From assembly GCA_000335735.1 (NCBI GenBank), contig AMYY01000006.1, positions 51,354-115,353 on the forward strand: a stretch of DNA of 64,000 nt. The letters are read 5' to 3'. Below are positions 8,146 through 17,269 of this stretch, in pieces. Below the pieces are notes generated by a model. The model did no database searches, had not been told where the DNA came from, and saw only the letters and a list, made by a program, of their open reading frames with translations. How positions within the stretch are numbered: position 1 is the first letter of the stretch; every line of letters begins with the position of its first letter. This stretch comes from an alpha proteobacterium L41A (GTDB lineage: Bacteria > Pseudomonadota > Alphaproteobacteria > Caulobacterales > Caulobacteraceae). The position numbers and the translations under genes are program-made.

Positions 8146-8346
8146 TCAGCGCGGGCGACGTCCGCTCCAGCGTCCGCGCGGTTGCGGCGCGACCTTGGGC
8201 TTGGCGCCTTCGCGGCGGTTGCGCCAGGCCTCATAAGCCAGGGTCGCCAGGGCCAGTTTGCCGGCGTGACGACCGGCGACGCGGCGGCCGCCCTTGGACA
8301 GCAAAAGGCTGCCGAGAAGGGGAACGAGCTTGTGCAGACGGGACAT
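8146..8346 (-). CDS. small basic protein, unknown function
   Basis: A 66-residue protein starting MSRLHKLVPLLGSLLLSKGG and ending in an Arg-rich tail RGRWSGRRPR. The N-terminal third could be a short amphipathic or membrane-associated helix. A frame 21 residues longer exists, but the chosen ATG has AAAGGA at the right spacing. Upstream lies a sequence resembling an EcfG-type promoter. No family recognised. Confidence 0.6.
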   Translation of the reverse strand: MSRLHKLVPLLGSLLLSKGGRRVAGRHAGKLALATLAYEAWRNRREGAKPKVAPQPRGRWSGRRPR

Positions 8347-8369
8347 GATTGAGTTCCTTTCGTCCCATG

Positions 8370-8395
8370 AACGCGCGGTGTGCGACCGGGGTTCG
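8370..8395 (-). promoter_or_regulatory. possible EcfG (general stress) promoter
   Basis: On the minus strand CGAAC, 17 bases, then CGTT, one mismatch from the known GGAAC-N16/17-CGTT consensus. The -10 part is 23 bases before the ATG of the small basic protein, leaving room for a start site and its AAAGGA. Weak alone; similar arrangements occur at 33.16 and 34.89 kb. Confidence 0.3.
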
Positions 8396-8474
8396 CCATG
8401 CGACGACATGAACTGTCAGCGACCGACAGAAGGTTTGGCGCGCGCGATGCGCCGAGCGGTGCTAGCGCTAGGGC

Positions 8475-9773
8475 ATGAGCCAATCCCGCGTCGCCGCCTT
8501 CTTCACCTCCCTGAGCTTTTTCGTCATCGCGGCCCTGGTCGCCGGCGTCGTCGTCGGCGCCCTGGCGCAAGGGTCGCAGGCCGCCTGGCTGACCGGCGCC
8601 TTGGGCGTGGTCGAGAGCCTGGGCCAGGTGTGGCTGAACGCCCTGCGCATGACCGTCATTCCCCTGGTGTTCAGCCTGCTGGTGACCGGCATCGTGTCCA
8701 TCGCCGATGCGGCGGCGACGGGCCGGATCGCGGTGCGGTCGCTGGTGGTGTTCGCGGTGCTGCTGGTCGGGGCGACGATCTATGCGATCCTTGCGGGCCT
8801 GGGCCTGCTGGCGGTCTGGCCGATCGATCCGGAGGCGGGACGTGGCCTGCTGGCGGGCGTCAGCGCCGAATCGCTGGCGACCGTGGGCGAGGCGGCGCGC
8901 ACCGACGGCCTGCGCGCCTTCCTGGCCAGCCTGGCGCCGGCCAATGTCATCAAGGCGGCGTCCGACGACGGGGTGCTGGCGGTGGTGGTCTTCGCCGTCG
9001 CCTTCGGCTTCGCCGCGACACGGATCAAGACCGAACTGCGACGGCCCCTGGCGGGCTTCTTCGAGGCGGTGGCCGAGACCATGGTGGTCATCGTCCACTG
9101 GGTGCTGCTGGCCGCGCCGTTCGGGGTGTTCGCCCTGGCCCTGGGCGTGGGTTTGCGCGCGGGGCTGGGGGTGGCGGGGACGCTGGCCCACTATGTCGCC
9201 ATCGTCTGCCTCAGCCAGATCGGCCTGATCCTGATCATCTATGTCGTGGCGATCGTGTGGGGGCGGATCTCGCTAGGCCGTTTCGCGCGCGCCGTGGCCC
9301 CGGCCCAGGTCGTCGCCGTCTCGACCCAGTCGTCGCTGGCCAGCCTGCCGGTGATGATCGAACGGGCGCGCGACTGGCTGGGCGTGCCGCAGACCTCCGC
9401 CGGCCTCGTTCTGCCGCTGGCGGTGGCGGTGTTCCGCATCACAAGCCCTGTCGCCAACCTGGCGGTCTGCCTCTATGTGGCGCAGTTGCACGGGGTGGAG
9501 CTGGGGCTCGGCGTGCTGATCGCCGGCGGTCTAACGGCCATCGCCGTGTCCATCGCCTCGGTCGGTTTGCCGGGCCAGGTCAGCTTCTTCGCCGCCATCG
9601 GCCCCATCTGCCTGGCCATGGGCCTGCCGCTGGGCGTGCTGCCGCTGCTGCTGGCGGTCGAGGTCATCCCCGACATCTTCCGCACCGTCGGCAACGTCAC
9701 CGCCGACCTGGCCGCGACCCGGATCGTGGCGGGGGATGATGAACTCGAAAGCGACAACGCCAGCAGGAGTTAG
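8475..9773 (+). CDS. dicarboxylate/amino acid:cation symporter (DAACS family)
   Basis: An inner-membrane secondary transporter of 432 residues, related to DctA and GltP, that takes up C4-dicarboxylates or acidic amino acids with Na+ or H+. About eight to ten hydrophobic segments span the length. Family features seen are NALRMTVIPLVFSLLVTGI after helix two, the serine-rich reentrant loop VAVSTQSSLASLPVM, and the RITSPVANLAV region in helix seven that forms part of the substrate site. It lacks the usual basic N-terminal extension of DctA. Only nine bases separate it from the following AT-rich gene, but base use differs sharply, so joint function is doubtful. Exact substrate cannot be told. Confidence 0.92.
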   Translation: MSQSRVAAFFTSLSFFVIAALVAGVVVGALAQGSQAAWLTGALGVVESLGQVWLNALRMTVIPLVFSLLVTGIVSIADAAATGRIAVRSLVVFAVLLVGATIYAILAGLGLLAVWPIDPEAGRGLLAGVSAESLATVGEAARTDGLRAFLASLAPANVIKAASDDGVLAVVVFAVAFGFAATRIKTELRRPLAGFFEAVAETMVVIVHWVLLAAPFGVFALALGVGLRAGLGVAGTLAHYVAIVCLSQIGLILIIYVVAIVWGRISLGRFARAVAPAQVVAVSTQSSLASLPVMIERARDWLGVPQTSAGLVLPLAVAVFRITSPVANLAVCLYVAQLHGVELGLGVLIAGGLTAIAVSIASVGLPGQVSFFAAIGPICLAMGLPLGVLPLLLAVEVIPDIFRTVGNVTADLAATRIVAGDDELESDNASRS

Positions 9774-9782
9774 GGCAAGATA

Positions 9783-10472
9783 ATGGTTCAGAAAAAGCCT
9801 GTTGGGAAAGACGGATCTCTACGACACGAAATCGGACCGGATATCGACAAAAGAACATTCGAGCGACACCTATCCCCGAAGGAAAAGCACCTGCTTGAAG
9901 CGGATGTTGCGAAAGCTTTCAGAAAATCAATTCTCGACAGCACGGATGCCCAGTCTATCGAGCTAACCCAACTCGACGAAAACGACCTCGATTTCTTATG
10001 GGAACTCGATGGTAGAAGAGCCAAGCTCGAATTTACGGAGCTTATACTTTCTAATCCACCATATCGTGATGAGGGCGATAGCGCCGTCATACACTACAAG
10101 CCTTGGTCAGTGGCCTTCGTAGATCTTGTCGAAAGGAAATCAAAAAAGGGTTACTCAGACAGTCTTCCCATAGATTTGCTAGTTTATACTACCCATTGGT
10201 CTTATCACGGAAACAGCTTCTGCATAGAATTGGCTGCTGAGCGATTGCGCCATTTCGGGGCTGGATCTATCTTCTCCCGCATTTATTATCTCAGCTATCT
10301 AGGAGAGATGTCCGAGCTAGCTTCGGTAAAGCCATATCGTGAACCGCTCAGCCCCCGCATTCGTCGTGAATACGAGGGCCAGTGGTTCTCAACAATGAAT
10401 TTCGCGGCCGGAACTGCGGTGCCAGGCGGCACCATGTTTAAGATTCAGCTGCCAAAACCTCGCAGAAGCTGA
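9783..10472 (+). CDS. AT-rich orphan protein, possible nuclease-like fold
   Basis: A 229-residue soluble protein I do not recognise. Its DNA is far poorer in GC than all neighbours: two 60-base lines I counted had 28 and 23 G/C, against about 42 in a typical line here. It uses codons such as AGA, TTA and ATA that are rare elsewhere in the window, which suggests recent acquisition. The segment ELDGRRAKLEFTELIL, then VDLVERKSKKGYSD followed by PIDLLVYTTHW, faintly recalls the beta-strand layout of PD-(D/E)XK nucleases, but no firm catalytic set is visible. It sits alone between the symporter and carB, with no integrase or repeats beside it. Confidence 0.8.
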   Translation: MVQKKPVGKDGSLRHEIGPDIDKRTFERHLSPKEKHLLEADVAKAFRKSILDSTDAQSIELTQLDENDLDFLWELDGRRAKLEFTELILSNPPYRDEGDSAVIHYKPWSVAFVDLVERKSKKGYSDSLPIDLLVYTTHWSYHGNSFCIELAAERLRHFGAGSIFSRIYYLSYLGEMSELASVKPYREPLSPRIRREYEGQWFSTMNFAAGTAVPGGTMFKIQLPKPRRS

Positions 10473-10477
10473 TGTGA

Positions 10478-13400
10478 TCAGGCGTAGTCCTGGATCGCCC
10501 GCACATCCAGGTCGCCAGCCTTGATCGCGCCGATGGCCTGGGCCGCCGCCAGGGCGCCGGCGGTGGTGGTGTAGTAGGGCATCTTCATCATCAGGGCGGT
10601 GCGGCGCAGGCTGAAGCTGTCCTGCAGCGACTGCTTGCCCGATGTCGTATTGAAGACCAGCTGGACCTCGCCGTTCTTCATCGCGTCCACGATGTGCGGG
10701 CGGCCTTCCAGCACCTTCTTGACCAGCTTCACCTCCAGCCCCTGTTCGACCAGATAGGCGTGGGTGCCGCCGGTGGCCATCAGGCTGAAGCCTTCGGCCA
10801 GCAGGGTTTTGGCGGCGTCGACGATGAAGGGCTTGTCCTCATCCTTGACCGAGATGAAGGCGCAGCCCGAGGTCGGCAGTTTGGCGCCGCCGCCGATCTG
10901 GGACTTGGCGAAGGCGCGGGCGAATGCGGGGGCCATGTCGGCCTCTCCCGGCCGCTTGAAGTCCAGGCCCATGACCTCGCCGGTCGAGCGCATCTCCGGG
11001 CCCAGGACGGTGTCCACCCCGGCGAAACGGGCGAACGGGAAGACCGCTTCCTTGACCGCGATATGGTCGTAAGGCTTGTCCGTCAGACCGAACGACTTCA
11101 GCGGCACGCCGGCCATGACCTTGGCGGCGATGGAGGCGATGGGCTGGCCGATGGTCTTGGCCACGAAGGGCGCTGTGCGGCTGGCGCGCGGGTTGACCTC
11201 CAGCACGAAGATTCTAGGCGAAGCGCCGTGCGGCTCTTCAATCGCGAACTGCACGTTCATCAGGCCGCGCACCTTCAGGGCCTTGGCCATTTCCGTGGTC
11301 TGACGCTTCAGTTCATCCACGATCTCGGGCCGCAGCGAGAAGGGCGGCATGGAGCAGGCGCTGTCGCCCGAGTGGACGCCGGCTTCCTCGATATGTTCCA
11401 AGACGCCGGCGACAAAGACCGTCTCGTCGTCGCACAGGGCGTCAACGTCCACCTCGGTGGCGCGGTTCAGATAGTGGTCGATCAGGACCGGATCGTCGCC
11501 TGACACGCGCATGGCTTCGTGGACATAGCGGTCCAGTTGCTCGCGGTCGTGGACGATCATCATGCCGCGACCGCCCAGAACGTAGGAGGGGCGCAGGACG
11601 ACGGGATAGCCGACCTCTTCGGCCTTTTGCGCGGCTTCCTCGGCCGAACGGGCCAGGCCGTTGGGCGGCTGGCGCAGGCCGATGCCTTCCAGCATCTGCT
11701 GGAAGCGCTCGCGGTCCTCGGCCAGGTCGATGGAGTCGACGCTGGTGCCCAGGACCGGAATGTCATCCTCTTGCAGGGCGTGGGCCAGCTTCAGCGGGGT
11801 CTGGCCCCCGAACTGGACGACGCAGCCGATCAGCTCGCCGTTCGAACGCTCGACCTCGATCAGCTCCAGCACGTCCTCGGCCGTCAGCGGCTCGAAATAC
11901 AGGCGATCGGAGGTGTCGTAGTCGGTCGAGACGGTCTCGGGGTTGCAGTTGACCATGATGCTCTCGACGCCGATCTGGTCGAAGGCGAAGGCCGCGTGGC
12001 AGCAGCAGTAGTCGAACTCGATCCCCTGGCCGATCCGGTTCGGACCGCCGCCCATGATGATGGCCTTCTTCTTGCTCGTCGGCTCGGACTCGCACTCGGG
12101 GATCTGGCCGAGAGCACCGGTCTCATAGGTCGAGTACATGTAGGCGGTGGCTGAGGCGAACTCGGCGGCGCAGGTGTCGATGCGCTTGAACACCGGGCGC
12201 ACGTTCAGGCCGCGACGGGCGGTCCGGACGGATTTTTCGCTCTGGCCGGTCAGGGCGGCGAGGCGGGCGTCGGAGAAGCCCTTGGACTTCAGGCGGCGGA
12301 ACTCGGTCGGGTCGGTCGGCAGGCCCTTAACCCTGACATGGCCTTCCTCGCGCACGATGTCGGCGATCTGGCGCAGGAACCACGGTTCGTAAGCGCAGGC
12401 AGCGTTGACCTCTTCGACCGTAAGGCCGTGGCGGAAGGCCTGGGCGATGACGCGGATACGGTCGGGCGTGGGGATGCCCAAAGCGCGGATCACGGCGTTG
12501 CGCGCTGTTTCGTCCTCTGCGCCCGCCACGCCGTCGATCTCGATCTCGTCGAAGCCGGACAGGCCGGTCTCAAGCCCGCGAAGGGCCTTCTGCATCGATT
12601 CCTGGAAGGTGCGGCCGATGGCCATGACCTCGCCCACCGACTTCATCGAGGTGCCCAGCAGGGGCTCCGAACCCGGATATTTCTCGAAAGCGAAGCGCGG
12701 GATCTTGGTGACGACATAGTCGATCGACGGCTCGAACGACGCCGGCGTCACCTGTGTGATGTCGTTGGTCAGTTCGTCCAGGGTGTAGCCGACCGCCAGA
12801 CGCGCCGCGACCTTGGCGATGGGGAAGCCGGTGGCCTTTGACGCCAGGGCCGACGAACGCGACACGCGCGGGTTCATCTCGATCACGACCATGCGGCCGT
12901 CCGCAGGGTTGATGGCCCACTGCACGTTCGAGCCCCCCGTCTCGACGCCGATCTCGCGCAGCACATTGATCGAGCCCGTCCGCATCCGCTGATATTCCTT
13001 GTCGGTCAGCGTCAGGGCGGGGGCGACGGTGATGGAGTCGCCGGTGTGGACCCCCATCGGATCGACGTTCTCGATTGAGCAGATGATGATGCAGTTGTCC
13101 GCCGTGTCGCGAACGACCTCCATCTCGTATTCTTTCCACCCCAGGACCGATTCCTCGATCAGCACCTCGGTGGTCGGCGACAGGTCCAGGCCGCGCAGGA
13201 CGATCTCCTCGAACTCCTCGCGGTTGAAGGCGATGCCGCCGCCGGTGCCGGCCAGGGTGAAGGACGGGCGGATCACGGCGGGCAGGCCGACGAACTCCAG
13301 CCCCTCCAGCGCCTCTTCCATCGAATGGGCGGCCTTGGAGCGGGGCGATTCCAGGCCCAGCTTGTCCATGGCGTCGCGGAATTTCTGGCGATCCTCGGCC

Positions 13401-13774
13401 TTGTCGATCACCTCGGCCTTGGCGCCGATCATCTCGACGCCGTGCTTGGCCAGCGCGCCGGATTCATGCAGGGCCAGGGCGGTGTTCAGCGCGGTCTGGC
13501 CGCCCATGGTGGGCAGCAGGGCGTCCGGCTTTTCCTTGATGATGATCTTCTCGACCATCTCGGGCGTGATCGGCTCGATATAGGTGGCGTCGGCCACCTC
13601 CGGGTCGGTCATGATGGTGGCGGGGTTCGAGTTGACCAGGATGACCCGGTAGCCTTCCGCCTTCAGCGCCTTGCAGGCTTGGACGCCGGAATAGTCGAAC
13701 TCGCACGCCTGGCCGATGACGATCGGGCCGGCGCCGATGATGAGGATGGACTTGATGTCTGTGCGCTTGGGCAT
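10478..13774 (-). CDS. carB: carbamoyl-phosphate synthase large subunit
   Basis: The 1098-residue synthetase makes carbamoyl phosphate from bicarbonate, ammonia and two ATP for arginine and pyrimidine synthesis. It shows the expected internal duplication: two ATP-grasp halves, each with a Gly-rich loop ([12 protein letters not shown] in the first, [10 protein letters not shown] in the second) and the [18 protein letters not shown] / [18 protein letters not shown] blocks. The C-terminal 140 residues are the allosteric MGS-like domain, with [12 protein letters not shown]. The start begins with [21 protein letters not shown] as in the family. The small subunit gene is not in this window. The RraB-like gene lies 25 bases upstream on the same strand, so they may share a transcript. 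Confidence 0.98.
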   Translation of the reverse strand: MPKRTDIKSILIIGAGPIVIGQACEFDYSGVQACKALKAEGYRVILVNSNPATIMTDPEVADATYIEPITPEMVEKIIIKEKPDALLPTMGGQTALNTALALHESGALAKHGVEMIGAKAEVIDKAEDRQKFRDAMDKLGLESPRSKAAHSMEEALEGLEFVGLPAVIRPSFTLAGTGGGIAFNREEFEEIVLRGLDLSPTTEVLIEESVLGWKEYEMEVVRDTADNCIIICSIENVDPMGVHTGDSITVAPALTLTDKEYQRMRTGSINVLREIGVETGGSNVQWAINPADGRMVVIEMNPRVSRSSALASKATGFPIAKVAARLAVGYTLDELTNDITQVTPASFEPSIDYVVTKIPRFAFEKYPGSEPLLGTSMKSVGEVMAIGRTFQESMQKALRGLETGLSGFDEIEIDGVAGAEDETARNAVIRALGIPTPDRIRVIAQAFRHGLTVEEVNAACAYEPWFLRQIADIVREEGHVRVKGLPTDPTEFRRLKSKGFSDARLAALTGQSEKSVRTARRGLNVRPVFKRIDTCAAEFASATAYMYSTYETGALGQIPECESEPTSKKKAIIMGGGPNRIGQGIEFDYCCCHAAFAFDQIGVESIMVNCNPETVSTDYDTSDRLYFEPLTAEDVLELIEVERSNGELIGCVVQFGGQTPLKLAHALQEDDIPVLGTSVDSIDLAEDRERFQQMLEGIGLRQPPNGLARSAEEAAQKAEEVGYPVVLRPSYVLGGRGMMIVHDREQLDRYVHEAMRVSGDDPVLIDHYLNRATEVDVDALCDDETVFVAGVLEHIEEAGVHSGDSACSMPPFSLRPEIVDELKRQTTEMAKALKVRGLMNVQFAIEEPHGASPRIFVLEVNPRASRTAPFVAKTIGQPIASIAAKVMAGVPLKSFGLTDKPYDHIAVKEAVFPFARFAGVDTVLGPEMRSTGEVMGLDFKRPGEADMAPAFARAFAKSQIGGGAKLPTSGCAFISVKDEDKPFIVDAAKTLLAEGFSLMATGGTHAYLVEQGLEVKLVKKVLEGRPHIVDAMKNGEVQLVFNTTSGKQSLQDSFSLRRTALMMKMPYYTTTAGALAAAQAIGAIKAGDLDVRAIQDYA

Positions 13775-13799
13775 CGCCAGCTCTTCTTCTTATTGAACG

Positions 13800-14114
13800 C
13801 TAGTGGGTCACGACCGCGCATTCCCAGCCGTCATACTCCAGCTGGAAGGCCGCGGCCCAGGTCTGCATCATGGCCGAGGTCGCCGCAAAAGACGCCTCGT
13901 CCACCGCCATGGTCGTCTCGAGCACCGTCATGTCGTCGGCGCCGCGCGTCAGAAAGCCGGCGCGCCGGGCGACCTCGTTCAGGTCGCCGTGGTCGCCCTC
14001 GCCATAGAAATAGAACAGCGTATGGCGCGGCGTCACGCCGCTGTCGCCCTGTTCGGCCAGCGCCGCGCGCACCATGGCGTCGCGTTCGTCATGACGGATG
14101 TCCGAGGCGTCCAA
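13800..14114 (-). CDS. RraB-like protein (ribonuclease E inhibitor family)
   Basis: A 104-residue acidic protein resembling regulator of RNase E activity B and related small proteins. Matching features are the RHTLFYFYGEGD strand, the alternating acidic middle, and the C-terminal LEYDGWECAVV that is typical of the family. In E. coli RraB binds RNase E and changes which RNAs it cuts; the same job here is inference. Translation seems to begin at TTG with no good ribosome binding site, so the start is uncertain. It precedes carB closely on the same strand. A direct 8-base repeat AGAGAACG occurs twice in its upstream region. Confidence 0.72.
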   Translation of the reverse strand: MDASDIRHDERDAMVRAALAEQGDSGVTPRHTLFYFYGEGDHGDLNEVARRAGFLTRGADDMTVLETTMAVDEASFAATSAMMQTWAAAFQLEYDGWECAVVTH

Positions 14115-14249
14115 GGGGGGCGTCGTCCTTCGTTCTCTGTCGTTCTCTGGGCGCGCGAGAAGTCCCCGCAGAGCCTGGCCCTGCGACGCTCACGTCTGCT
14201 TGTCGGTTAAGCGGCCCGTTTAGAGAGGGAGGGGCCAGGGGGCAAGACC

Positions 14250-14951
14250 TTAAGCGTCCGCGATCGCCGCGATCCAATCGGGGAGTTCGTCGATGCGGGC
14301 GAGGGAGACGTAGCGCGGCTCATTCTCCGGGGCGTCGGCCAGTTCGTGGGCCCAGGTGACGTGATAGGGGATGTGGACGCCGAAGGCGCCGGCGGCGATG
14401 GCGGGCAGGACGTCGGACTTCATGGAGTTGCCGGCCATGACGGCCTCGGCCGGGCCCGTACCGTGGCGGGTGAAGACCCGCTCGTAGGTGGCGCGATCCT
14501 TTTCGGAGACGATCTCGACGGCGCTGAACAGGTCGCCCAGGCCCGAGGCCGCCAGTTTGCGCTCCTGGTCCAGGAGATCGCCCTTGGTGATCAGGACCAG
14601 GCGGTATTTTTCGGACAGTTCGGCGACGACCGCGTCCACGCCGGGCAGGGTCTCGACCGGATGGGCCAGCATCTCGCGACCGGCCGCCAGGATCTCGCGC
14701 ACGACATGCGGCGGAGCCTCGCCGTTCGTCAGCTCCATCGCCGTCTCGATCATTGACAGGGTGAAGCCCTTGATGCCGTAGCCATAGAGCCGCAGGTTGC
14801 GTTGCTCGGTTTCGGCCAGGCGCGCCTCGATGGTCGCTTCGTCGCCGTGGTCGGCCAGAAGATCGACGAACCGCGCGTGGGTCAGGCGGAAGATCGTCTC
14901 GTTGTGCCAGAGGGTGTCGTCGGCATCGAGGCCGACCGTGGTGATGCTCAT
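14250..14951 (-). CDS. HAD-superfamily hydrolase
   Basis: A 233-residue phosphatase-like protein. Motif I is DADDTLW with nucleophile Asp9 and Asp11. Motif II lies in LVLITKGD, and motifs III and IV fall in the AVEIVSEKDRATYERVF and AVMAGNSMKSDVLPAIAAGA segments, the last giving the Mg-binding acidic residue. A helical cap domain sits between motifs I and II. The DADDTLWHNE form is typical of a bacterial subgroup of unknown substrate, often annotated as phosphoglycolate-phosphatase-like. It is divergent from the SDR gene, with 41 bases between their starts. Confidence 0.9.
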   Translation of the reverse strand: MSITTVGLDADDTLWHNETIFRLTHARFVDLLADHGDEATIEARLAETEQRNLRLYGYGIKGFTLSMIETAMELTNGEAPPHVVREILAAGREMLAHPVETLPGVDAVVAELSEKYRLVLITKGDLLDQERKLAASGLGDLFSAVEIVSEKDRATYERVFTRHGTGPAEAVMAGNSMKSDVLPAIAAGAFGVHIPYHVTWAHELADAPENEPRYVSLARIDELPDWIAAIADA

Positions 14952-14992
14952 GCCGCGCCCCTATCATGGGACGAACGCGGAAGGGAGACGCG

Positions 14993-15703
14993 ATGAACGG
15001 ATCGGCGGTGGTGATCGGGGCGACGGGCGGCATCGGCCGGGCGATGGTCGAGCGGATCGTGGCGGACGGCGCGTTCGAGACCGTGTGGGCCGTGTCGCGG
15101 TCCGGCGCGGATGTGGCGGGCGCACTAGGGTTGGCGGCCGATCTGGAGGATGAGGCCAGTCTGGCGTCCGCCGCCGAACGGATCGGCCAGGGACCGGCCC
15201 CAATCCTGATCGTCGCGGCGACCGGAGTGCTGCACGACGGGCGTCAGCCGGAGCGGTCGTTTCGTCAGTTGGATGCGGTACATCTGTTGCGGGACTATCG
15301 CGTCAATGCGGTGGGGCCGGCGCTGGCGGCGAAACATCTGCTGCCGCTGATGCCGCGCCATCGGCGGGCGGTTTTCGCAGCCCTGTCGGCGCGGGTGGGG
15401 TCGATCGCCGACAACCGGCTGGGCGGCTGGCACGCCTATCGCGCGTCCAAGGCGGCGCTGAACATGATCCTGCGCAATCTGTCGGTCGAGATGGCGCGCA
15501 GCCATCCGCAGGCGGTGATCGCCGGTCTGCATCCCGGCACGGTGGCGACGGACCTGAGCGCGCCGTTTCAGAAGGGGGTGGTGGAGGGCAAGCTGTTCAC
15601 GGTCGACTATTCCGCCGAGCGGCTGCTGTCCGTGCTGTCGGACCTGACCCCGGCCGACAGCGGCGGCGTGTTCGCTTGGGACGGGGTGCGGGTGCCCGAA
15701 TAG
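14993..15703 (+). CDS. short-chain dehydrogenase/reductase, C-factor-like
   Basis: A 236-residue NAD(P)-dependent oxidoreductase. The Rossmann signature GATGGIG covers residues 9-15, and the catalytic YRASK motif supplies Tyr149 and Lys153, with Ser132 in the preceding strand (AALSARVGS). Conserved ADLEDEASL and GLHPGTVATDL segments agree. A start nine codons upstream is possible, but AAGGGAG sits just before this ATG. The sequence is nearest to the CsgA/C-factor-like SDRs found in many proteobacteria, whose substrates are mostly unknown. It is divergent from the HAD hydrolase. Confidence 0.92.
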   Translation: MNGSAVVIGATGGIGRAMVERIVADGAFETVWAVSRSGADVAGALGLAADLEDEASLASAAERIGQGPAPILIVAATGVLHDGRQPERSFRQLDAVHLLRDYRVNAVGPALAAKHLLPLMPRHRRAVFAALSARVGSIADNRLGGWHAYRASKAALNMILRNLSVEMARSHPQAVIAGLHPGTVATDLSAPFQKGVVEGKLFTVDYSAERLLSVLSDLTPADSGGVFAWDGVRVPE

Positions 15704-15744
15704 CGCGCAGTCGTGACTTGAGCGAGACGGCCGACTGACGTCAG

Positions 15745-17025
15745 ATGGTGGTCATGCGTCTGAGCGTTTCCACCCGGCTTTTCAGCCTTCTGTTGCTCGG
15801 CCTGCCGCTGAGCGTTCCCGCCGTGGCCCAACCGGTCGCTTCGCCGGTTGTCGATCCCGTGGTCGCCACAGCGCCCTCGCGCGACCGCGTGCGGTTGAAC
15901 CAGCGCGTGTTCGATCGGGTGTGGAGCGAGGTGCGGCGGGGCTATTACGATCCGACCCTGCACGGCGTCGATTGGAACGCCGCGCGGGCGACGTTCCGGC
16001 CCCAGGCCCTGGCGGCGAGCGATGAGCGCGGGCTGTACCGCGTCATCAATGCGATGCTGGATCTGCTGGACGACGGTCATGCAGCGGCCAGTCCGCCGGC
16101 GGCGGTGCGGCGTCAGGAGGCGCAGTTCGCCCGGCGCGCCGTGATGGGCCTGACCCTGATGCGGGGCGAGACGCCGGACGACTGGACCGTCGAGCGCATC
16201 CGGCCGGGCTCGCCGGCCGAGGCGGCGGGCGTGCAGATGGGCTGGGCCCTGAAGTCGGTCGATGGGAAGCCCTGGGGACCGGATGTCGAGACCTATGACG
16301 GGGTTCCGGTGCAGTTGGTCCTGACCGACGATGCGGGACAGAGGCGCGAGATCGCCCTGACGCCGCGGGTGATGGAGGCCATCGAGCCGTTCACAGCCGA
16401 CAAGTCGCGGCCGGGGGTGCTGGTGCTGCGCGTCGAGCAGTTCGACAAAGGCCTGGGCGCCTGGATGGGCAGTGAACTGGAAGGCCTGCCGCCGGATGTC
16501 GACGTGGTGCTGGACCTGCGCGGCAATCCCGGCGGGCGGCTGATGGAGGCGGAATCGGTCCTGACCTGTTTCCTGCCGCGCGATCAGGTCTGGGCGACGC
16601 GGACGGGACGCAGCGGCCGGCCGGTGGTTCTGCGGGCGGCGGGCGACTGCGGCGATCGGCGCGATCCTCTGGCCAATGATGTGGCGGTTCTGGTCGACCA
16701 GGGCAGCCGCAGCGCCGCCGAACTGACGCCGGCCGCCTTGCAGGAGGCGCGGCGCGGCATCGTGGTGGGCGAGAAGACGGGGGGATCGGTGCTGATCGCT
16801 CAGGAGACCAATCTGCCGGACGGCGGGCGGCTGACGCTCAGCCGGGCGGACTTCGTGACTTCGGGCGGGATTCGGCTGGAGAAGCGGGGGGTCACGCCGG
16901 ACATCGCCGCGCCCCGCACCGTGGCCCAGCGCCGCGCGGGCGACGATCCGACACTGGAGACGGCGATCGCCGCCCTTCAGGCCGAGGATCGCGCCAGGGC
17001 CGACACCCCCGCCAGCGGCCTCTAG
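15745..17025 (+). CDS. S41 family peptidase with PDZ-like domain, exported
   Basis: A 426-residue protein with an N-terminal signal peptide (hydrophobic stretch about 10-28 ending AVAQ), so it probably acts in the periplasm. A PDZ-like segment covers about 135-210 with VERIRPGSPAEAAGV. The tail-specific protease domain follows, with VVLDLRGNPGGRL and the nucleophile region DQGSRSAAE near 318-326. In C-terminal processing proteases a Lys follows in a T-x-G-K context; here that place reads GEKTGGS, so the catalytic set may differ or activity may be altered. It is convergent with ybdD, two bases apart. The substrate is unknown. Confidence 0.9.
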   Translation: MVVMRLSVSTRLFSLLLLGLPLSVPAVAQPVASPVVDPVVATAPSRDRVRLNQRVFDRVWSEVRRGYYDPTLHGVDWNAARATFRPQALAASDERGLYRVINAMLDLLDDGHAAASPPAAVRRQEAQFARRAVMGLTLMRGETPDDWTVERIRPGSPAEAAGVQMGWALKSVDGKPWGPDVETYDGVPVQLVLTDDAGQRREIALTPRVMEAIEPFTADKSRPGVLVLRVEQFDKGLGAWMGSELEGLPPDVDVVLDLRGNPGGRLMEAESVLTCFLPRDQVWATRTGRSGRPVVLRAAGDCGDRRDPLANDVAVLVDQGSRSAAELTPAALQEARRGIVVGEKTGGSVLIAQETNLPDGGRLTLSRADFVTSGGIRLEKRGVTPDIAAPRTVAQRRAGDDPTLETAIAALQAEDRARADTPASGL

Positions 17026-17026
17026 A

Positions 17027-17269
17027 TCAGCAGCATTTGAACCCGCCGGCGCCGCCGAAGCGGCGCTGCTCGTGCAGGCGGAAGAAGGCGGTCTTGTCCA
17101 GCGGCGGCTGGTCGGGATGGGTCGCCGCCGCGTGATCGACATAGGCCTGATAATCCGGCTGACCGATCATGGCGCCGGCCGTGCGCCGGACGCCGCGACC
17201 CCACCGCAGGGCGGTGTCGCGACACAGGCAGAGCAGATCCTCGTTCGAGGGACTAGGCACGGGCCGCAT
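17027..17269 (-). CDS. ybdD: YbdD/YjiX family protein
   Basis: An 80-residue protein of the YbdD/YjiX (DUF466) family, which is nearly always encoded beside CstA-type transporters. Family features are the RRTAGAMIGQPDYQAYVDHA core, the PxxxKxxFFRxHEQRR segment and the conserved C-terminal Cys pair FKCC. Its start overlaps the end of cstA by 17 bases, which points to translational coupling. In E. coli the BtsT/CstA transporters need their YbdD-like partner for pyruvate uptake; a similar accessory role is likely here. Confidence 0.93.
   Translation of the reverse strand: MRPVPSPSNEDLLCLCRDTALRWGRGVRRTAGAMIGQPDYQAYVDHAAATHPDQPPLDKTAFFRLHEQRRFGGAGGFKCC

Noticed and set aside
8294..9739. 481-residue plus-strand frame overlapping the symporter
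   Set aside because: Out-of-frame shadow of the symporter gene, Arg- and Gly-rich without hydrophobic segments.
9783..10472. Firm call of the AT-rich gene as restriction endonuclease
   Set aside because: Only a vague strand pattern; no convincing Asp-Glu-Lys triad and no methyltransferase beside it.
14208..14225. CtrA box (TTAA-N7-TTAA) upstream of the RraB-like gene
   Set aside because: Spacing is 8 and the second half reads TTTA; no better than chance.
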